From: Ruminococcus sp. UBA4240 | GTDB taxonomy: Bacteria; Bacillota; Clostridia; Oscillospirales; Ruminococcaceae | NCBI GenBank assembly: GCA_002395525.1 | Contig: DGXE01000064.1 | Coordinates: 1 to 19,546, forward strand | Direction: 5' to 3' | Length of the DNA stretch: 19,546 nucleotides | The notes under the pieces: model-generated | Seen by the model: only the letters and a program-made list of their open reading frames with translations | Database searches by the model: none | Told to the model about the DNA's origin: nothing | In this document: one piece after another, positions 15,401 to 19,546 of the stretch | Layout: each line of letters begins with the position of its first letter | Numbering within the stretch: the first letter of the stretch is position 1 | Position numbers and translations under genes: made by a program

Positions 15401-17317
15401 ATGAGAAAACTTATTAAAAAAGCAGCCTGCACATTGAGCATTGCTGTGATTTTCGCAGCAGCTTCACCTGTACCGACTTTTGTTGCGGAAGCAAAAGAAC
15501 AGACTGTTGATATATACGGGCAAGTATATGAGTTTGACAAAAAGAGTGAGTATGAGATAGATTCCTCATCGGCAACCTCCACAACTGATAAAGCCTCCAC
15601 ACTTGGTTCTTTCTCCATTGATGGGGATATTTCAAGGGATTACACTAAAAATGGTTTTACCGCATATGAGATTGCAAATGATACTGTGTTCTCTGTTTCG
15701 TACAAGTATAGCAGTAAGCTGAAAGATGCCGACGCTATGGACTGGCATCTCATTGAAGACTCTAAAAAAGAGGTAAACGGTATATCACTTGATGATAAGA
15801 TCAAGAACGGCGCTATTATTCTTCAGACCTCTCTTGACGGGGATAAATGGTCAACAGGTACGATCTTTACTGACATTTCCTCCGATGTTACCTTCGATCA
15901 GGATAATGGAATCAATAGCATTCAGCTTGCAAATGGATGTTATTATCGCATTATTGTAGCATATGAGACTGAAAAACAGCTTGATAATACAAGGTTCTTG
16001 TTCATTGACACCTCAGATCATAAATACAAAAAATGCGCCGAAGTCTACCAATTCTACGCCAGCTATAAAGATACAGATACCGCCCCGACAGGGGAAAAAT
16101 TCAAATTCCATGCCGGTGCTAAAAACTCCGCATATACTGTAAAAACAAAAAAGAACAACTATGCCGGCTCTGAAACAATAGACAACAAGGATCCCCATTA
16201 CGGCTGGGATCTGGGATATTTCTGCCTGAGCGGTTATACGGACAAAGGCGATGCCGATGATGTATATCTGAAAAAAGTCGGCAATAAGGTAAAGCTCACA
16301 TTCCATCTTGATCAGGATATAAACAGCTTGAATGGCAACAGTGATCTTATCATTGAAAACGACAAGGACGGTTCCGATGAGGGCTTCAAGGTACCTAAAC
16401 ATAATATGAAGCACGGTGAGCTGATCATCAGACATACCGATTCCGAAAACAACAATACTGAGGTGAACTACTCGGATTATCTTGCTGCTCTTGCTTCACC
16501 AGGGGCTGATACTTCTATTCAGCTTTTTGAGGAAGGTGACTACGAAGTACATCTCAACTATGCGATCACTGATAATAAAAAGATCAATAAATTAGACAAC
16601 ACAACATACTATCAGACATCCTTCAAGTTTAAGATAAGAAACGCAAATTGTATGGTGTATATCTTTGATTCCAAATCAGGAGCAGAGCTTAGTAATGGTG
16701 ATGTTACTGAAAACGGATTCCGCATAGATACGGCAAGGTCAAGTTATCCTAAACTTCAAGTTAAAAAAGAGATACTGAATAATACTCAAAGCGGACTTGT
16801 AGAGGACACAAGATTCAATAGTGCTGCTTCTGACGGGGAAATATTTACGGATGAAGGCATCTACACGATCAAGGCTTATAATCGCTACGATGATAAGCTG
16901 GAGCCTGCTGTAAAGACTATATATGTAGGCAGAAATAACATACTAACTGCATACACAAAACACCTCAACACATCGGAGCAGTATACAATAGCGCAGCTCA
17001 ATAATATGGTCGATGACGGATATACGATCACCGATAATGGTGATATTATTGAACCTGTTGTCGAAACAACGACTATTCCAACAGAAACAGAAAGCGTTGA
17101 AACAGTTACCACCAAGGCTGAGGTCACATCCACAAGCTCTACTACAACAGCAACAACGAGCGAACCTGTTGAATCTGAAACTACAAATAGTACCACTGCT
17201 TCCGTTCAAGAGGATGAAGGTAAAAACAAGTCGGTATTACCCATTGTAGGTGGTGGAGTAGGAGTTGTAGCTCTTGGCGGAATAGTTGTGGCAGCACTTA
17301 GTAAAAAGAAAAAATAA
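15401..17317 (+). CDS. Secreted, C-terminally membrane-anchored surface protein of unknown function
   Basis: A 638-aa exported protein. The N terminus is a signal peptide (KLIKK basic start, hydrophobic core, likely cleavage after about residue 31 in the VAEA region). The mature part, residues 32-540, is beta-rich and has no family I can name; it contains several Tyr/Asp-rich segments (for example CAEVYQFYASY near 215-225 and FKIRNANCMVYIF near 410-420). Residues about 545-600 are Thr/Glu/Ser-rich and disordered, a wall-spanning stalk. The C terminus is a hydrophobic helix followed by KKKK (about 610-638) with no LPxTG motif, so it is predicted to be held in the membrane rather than sortase-linked. 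The start is ATG 15401 with AGGAG 6 nt upstream. It is the first gene of the operon with the lipoprotein nuclease toxin 20 nt downstream; a role as receptor, scaffold or delivery partner is inference. Confidence 0.85.
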   Translation: MRKLIKKAACTLSIAVIFAAASPVPTFVAEAKEQTVDIYGQVYEFDKKSEYEIDSSSATSTTDKASTLGSFSIDGDISRDYTKNGFTAYEIANDTVFSVSYKYSSKLKDADAMDWHLIEDSKKEVNGISLDDKIKNGAIILQTSLDGDKWSTGTIFTDISSDVTFDQDNGINSIQLANGCYYRIIVAYETEKQLDNTRFLFIDTSDHKYKKCAEVYQFYASYKDTDTAPTGEKFKFHAGAKNSAYTVKTKKNNYAGSETIDNKDPHYGWDLGYFCLSGYTDKGDADDVYLKKVGNKVKLTFHLDQDINSLNGNSDLIIENDKDGSDEGFKVPKHNMKHGELIIRHTDSENNNTEVNYSDYLAALASPGADTSIQLFEEGDYEVHLNYAITDNKKINKLDNTTYYQTSFKFKIRNANCMVYIFDSKSGAELSNGDVTENGFRIDTARSSYPKLQVKKEILNNTQSGLVEDTRFNSAASDGEIFTDEGIYTIKAYNRYDDKLEPAVKTIYVGRNNILTAYTKHLNTSEQYTIAQLNNMVDDGYTITDNGDIIEPVVETTTIPTETESVETVTTKAEVTSTSSTTTATTSEPVESETTNSTTASVQEDEGKNKSVLPIVGGGVGVVALGGIVVAALSKKKK

Positions 17318-17337
17318 GGAATGATTGGAGGAACGCT

Positions 17338-18666
17338 ATGAAAAAAGCACTTGCTATACTGCTTTCCTGTGCTATGCTCCTGACGGGGTGTTCCTTGCAA
17401 GATGTAGTCGATACATCATCTGAGACTACGATATCGACCACAGAACAGACTGTTATTTCCGAAGTGGAAACAACAGTGTCAATAGCTACAGAAACCACAG
17501 TGCAAAATGAAGATGCGGATACGCCCTCGGCGCACCCTGCTGTGAATGCTGTGCCGCTGTTATCTGTGGATACAACTTCTGAAGAATATGTAAATTCTCT
17601 CGGCTTCACCTCTCTAAACGATCCTAACCTTATGCGATATGTTGAAGATACCGTTTATTCAGATCTGGTCGATCAGCTCGACAGCGATAAATACTTTGTT
17701 GAAAATGTCGAAGCTGTCTACATATCGAAAGAGTATCTCGATGAGTTAGCTTATAATTCGCAGGAGAATATTTACTTCGGATATAAGCTTTCTGAGCTTG
17801 ATGAAGCATTTCAAGGCGAGAAGTACATATTCACCCTCGGTGAGAATGGACAGACCGATGTTGTTCCGTTCGAGGAGTATGATGGCACCTATGATAATGT
17901 GATTCGTAATGTGGCTATCGGAACCGGTGTTATATTGCTCTGTGTGACAGTCTCTGTTGTTACTGGCGGTGTTGGAGCGCCTGCGGTAAGCATGATATTT
18001 GCGGCTTCCGCAAAATCTGCAACTGTATTTGCGCTATCATCAGGTGTGATCAGCGGAGTCTCTGCCGGAGTAGTAGAGGGGATCCAAACCCACGATTTTG
18101 ATAAGGCTCTCAAGGCGGCGGCTCTCAAAGGCAGCGAGGGCTATATGTGGGGAGCTTGTACGGGTGCAATAACAGGTGGAGCCAGTGAAGCTATCGCACT
18201 AAAAGGTGCAACACTGAATGGTTTGACAATGAACCAAGCTGCGACAATTCAGAAAGAATCCAAATACCCCATTGATGTTATTAAACAATTTAGTAACATG
18301 GAGCAATTTGAAATGTGCAAAGAGGCAGGGCTGACAGCTGAAATGGTTAACGGCAAAACAGCTTTGATCAGAAACATAGACCTAAACTTTGTTGACGAAG
18401 CTACAGGAATGACTAATTTAGAGCTAATGCAGCAAGGAAAAGCGGCAATTGATCCGATTTCTGGTTTGCCGTATGAGCTACATCACATAGGTCAAAAGGC
18501 TGATTCTACTCTTGCTATTCTTACCAAAGCGGAGCATATGCAAAATGGCAACAATAAAATATGGCACGTATTTGGAAAAGCGAGCGAAGCTCATGCTCCT
18601 GGTAATACCTGGGATGCTCAACGTATGGATTTTTGGAAAAATATGGCGACGTTACATAGTGCGTAA
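17338..18666 (+). CDS. Lipoprotein polymorphic toxin with C-terminal LHH/HNH-type nuclease domain
   Basis: A 442-aa protein. Residues 1-18 form a lipoprotein signal with lipobox LTGC (Cys18). Residues 19-60 are a Thr/Ser/Glu-rich linker like the one in the upstream surface protein. Residues about 80-185 are acidic and unrecognised. Residues about 189-290 are Gly/Ala-rich and hydrophobic (possible membrane-entry region), with the LKGSEGYMWGA segment seen in pretoxin modules. The C-terminal region carries NGKTALIRNIDL and then ELHHIGQ (His382, His383), EH (His400) and WH (His410), matching the LHH class of HNH/Endo VII nuclease toxins. The predicted role is a DNase that kills competitors. A SUKH gene lies 12 nt downstream, supporting a toxin-immunity pair. 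The start is ATG 17338 with GGAGG 6 nt upstream. How a lipid-anchored protein would reach a target is not clear. Confidence 0.85.
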   Translation: MKKALAILLSCAMLLTGCSLQDVVDTSSETTISTTEQTVISEVETTVSIATETTVQNEDADTPSAHPAVNAVPLLSVDTTSEEYVNSLGFTSLNDPNLMRYVEDTVYSDLVDQLDSDKYFVENVEAVYISKEYLDELAYNSQENIYFGYKLSELDEAFQGEKYIFTLGENGQTDVVPFEEYDGTYDNVIRNVAIGTGVILLCVTVSVVTGGVGAPAVSMIFAASAKSATVFALSSGVISGVSAGVVEGIQTHDFDKALKAAALKGSEGYMWGACTGAITGGASEAIALKGATLNGLTMNQAATIQKESKYPIDVIKQFSNMEQFEMCKEAGLTAEMVNGKTALIRNIDLNFVDEATGMTNLELMQQGKAAIDPISGLPYELHHIGQKADSTLAILTKAEHMQNGNNKIWHVFGKASEAHAPGNTWDAQRMDFWKNMATLHSA

Positions 18667-18678
18667 AGGAGATATAGT

Positions 18679-19065
18679 ATGGATATACTGGCGGCATTGA
18701 AAAAGCAACCCTTGTTTAAATCCTATATTGCAGGATCAGCAGATGACATTACCAAAGCAGAAGAAAAACTCAAACTGTCATTCTCCGCTGAATACAAACG
18801 GTATTTGTTAAAATTCGGATTTGCGACTTATGACGGTCATGAGATAACAGAAATATGCAAGGCAAAGCGTCTCAACGTTGTTGATGTAACGCTGAGTGAA
18901 AGGAGCATTACTCCCGATGTTCCTGCTGACTGGTACGTTATAGAGCAGTTGAACATTGATGGAATTGTAATATGGCAATCGACTTCGGGAGAGATTTTCC
19001 AGACTTCGCCCAATTCTGAACCTAAAAAGATATATGATTCTTTTGTTGAATATATTATGCAGTAG
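18679..19065 (+). CDS. SUKH (SMI1/KNR4) family immunity protein
   Basis: A 128-aa cytosolic protein. The segment ITKAEEKLKLSFSAEYKRYLLKFGFATYDG matches the SUKH superfamily signature (an acidic/amphipathic helix, then a P/S-x-E/Y-x-x-x-L pattern), and the middle VIEQLNIDGIVIW strand and SGEIFQTSPN turn fit the fold. SUKH proteins are the most common immunity proteins of bacterial polymorphic toxins and often neutralise nucleases by direct binding. Placement 12 nt after the lipoprotein nuclease supports cognate immunity. The start is ATG 18679 with AAAGGAG 7 nt upstream. It would protect the producer's cytosol. No terminator is obvious after the stop. Confidence 0.85.
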   Translation: MDILAALKKQPLFKSYIAGSADDITKAEEKLKLSFSAEYKRYLLKFGFATYDGHEITEICKAKRLNVVDVTLSERSITPDVPADWYVIEQLNIDGIVIWQSTSGEIFQTSPNSEPKKIYDSFVEYIMQ

Positions 19066-19145
19066 AAACAAAAACTATTTAACAAGCAGTCTATAAACTA
19101 TTCTGAATAAATGTGGTATACTAATACTAAATTTCAGCTAAACAG

Positions 19146-19174
19146 TAGACAAGCGGAAAGAAAAGTGGTATAAA
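19146..19174 (+). promoter_or_regulatory. Possible promoter of the transposase fragment
   Basis: TAGACA (19146-19151), a 17-nt spacer and TATAAA (19169-19174) precede the fragment. The octamer GTGGTATA occurs at 19113-19120 and again at 19165-19172, the second overlapping the -10; it could be an internal repeat of the element's end. Confidence 0.4.
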
Positions 19175-19188
19175 AAAGGGTGAAAACA

Positions 19189-19334
19189 ATGAGAATAATA
19201 TACCACATAACAATAGAAGATGCAGAAAAAATAGCAGAATACATAAAAAGTGTGCATGATAAGAGAGAGGACAAGAGACTATATGCTGTAGAGCTTCGCG
19301 GTCGTGGAATGCGAAATGAGGATATCTCCAAATG
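19189..19334 (+). pseudogene. Truncated transposase N-terminus (IS630-like, uncertain)
   Basis: About 48 codons starting at ATG 19189 (GGG 8 nt upstream; GTG 19180 is an alternative). The peptide contains AEKIAEYIKS, KREDKRLYAVELRGRG and NEDISK, which resembles the helical N-terminus of IS630-type transposases (pattern: two helices, a D-KR-RL-A-x-LR segment, then the start of a helix-turn-helix). The similarity ends abruptly near 19334; the following codons read as unrelated sequence until an in-frame stop at about 19452. It looks like a transposase gene cut by a deletion or insertion. Family assignment comes from memory of the pattern only. Confidence 0.5.
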
Positions 19335-19546
19335 TGTATATTTCATATTCCCATTCCCTCGAAAATACGTTCGGCTTCTTCTGCGGCATCCTCTCCGTTG
19401 CCTGCAACGCACTCAGCCTTCACAGGACCTATATGCGCCCGTATTCCCTTGAACCGTGGGCGCAACGGCGATAACGGAAAGCTCTCGAAATCCTAAAGGA
19501 CAAGTAAAGGACAGAAGCCGAAACGGGATAAAAAAGAACTCAGAAA
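19335..19546. other. GC-richer segment of unknown content
   Basis: After the transposase fragment the sequence changes composition. It contains a perfect CGTTGC-CT-GCAACG palindrome (about 19397-19410) and two copies of TAAAGGACA (about 19494 and 19505). The minus strand has an open stretch from 19492 to the stop at 19343 (49 codons, ending EEAERIFEGMGI) that has no start codon with a ribosome binding site. No known family is recognised. It could be an intergenic repeat or a gene remnant brought next to the transposase fragment. Confidence 0.35.

Noticed and set aside
17210..17317. Sortase (LPxTG) anchor at the C terminus of the surface protein
   Set aside because: There is a hydrophobic helix and a KKKK tail, but the residues before it read VLPIVGG with no LPxTG-type motif.

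Overview
The window looks like a chromosomal segment of a Gram-positive, moderately GC-rich Clostridia member, probably Ruminococcus-like (Oscillospiraceae). This rests on whiA, strong AAGGAG-type ribosome binding sites, consensus vegetative (TTGACA-17-TATAAT) promoters, and secreted proteins with Thr/Glu/Ser-rich linkers. The genus is inferred from style, not from a marker gene. No rRNA, tRNA or CRISPR array is seen, and no convincing rho-independent terminator was found by eye.

Layout: genes diverge from about 11.1-11.3 kb. To the left everything is on the minus strand. recQ, a DUF697-type GTPase and a histidine phosphatase form one tight run (11120 down to 7032). A consensus promoter then drives tpiA (6930-6154), followed by a probable restriction-type nuclease (6042-4579), a flavin-reductase-like protein, a second histidine phosphatase, a DUF975-like membrane protein, whiA, and an asparagine-synthetase-like protein with no N-terminal nucleophile cysteine. 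The last six genes are almost without gaps. The nuclease is AT-richer than its neighbours and looks inserted into this housekeeping run.

To the right everything is on the plus strand. A consensus promoter (11224-11252), back to back with the recQ promoter and separated from it by a 9-bp inverted repeat, drives an unrecognised protein with a possible helix-turn-helix. Downstream lies a large protein that fuses a Ser/Thr kinase to an NB-ARC-type STAND NTPase and a helical-repeat tail. This pair is a candidate signalling or defence module.

From about 15.2 kb the base composition turns AT-rich and an apparent island begins. A consensus promoter (15315-15343) precedes a three-gene operon: a secreted, C-terminally membrane-anchored protein; a lipoprotein whose C terminus is an LHH/HNH-type nuclease; and a SUKH (SMI1/KNR4) immunity-like protein. 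This reads as a lipoprotein-format polymorphic toxin with its immunity gene and an uncharacterised surface partner. The window ends with a truncated transposase-like N-terminus (about 19189-19334) joined abruptly to GC-rich sequence of unknown nature.

The best candidates for something new are the surface-protein/lipoprotein-toxin/immunity operon, the kinase-STAND fusion with its upstream partner, the PUA/EVE-like plus PDDEXK nuclease, and the Cys-less asparagine synthetase homologue.
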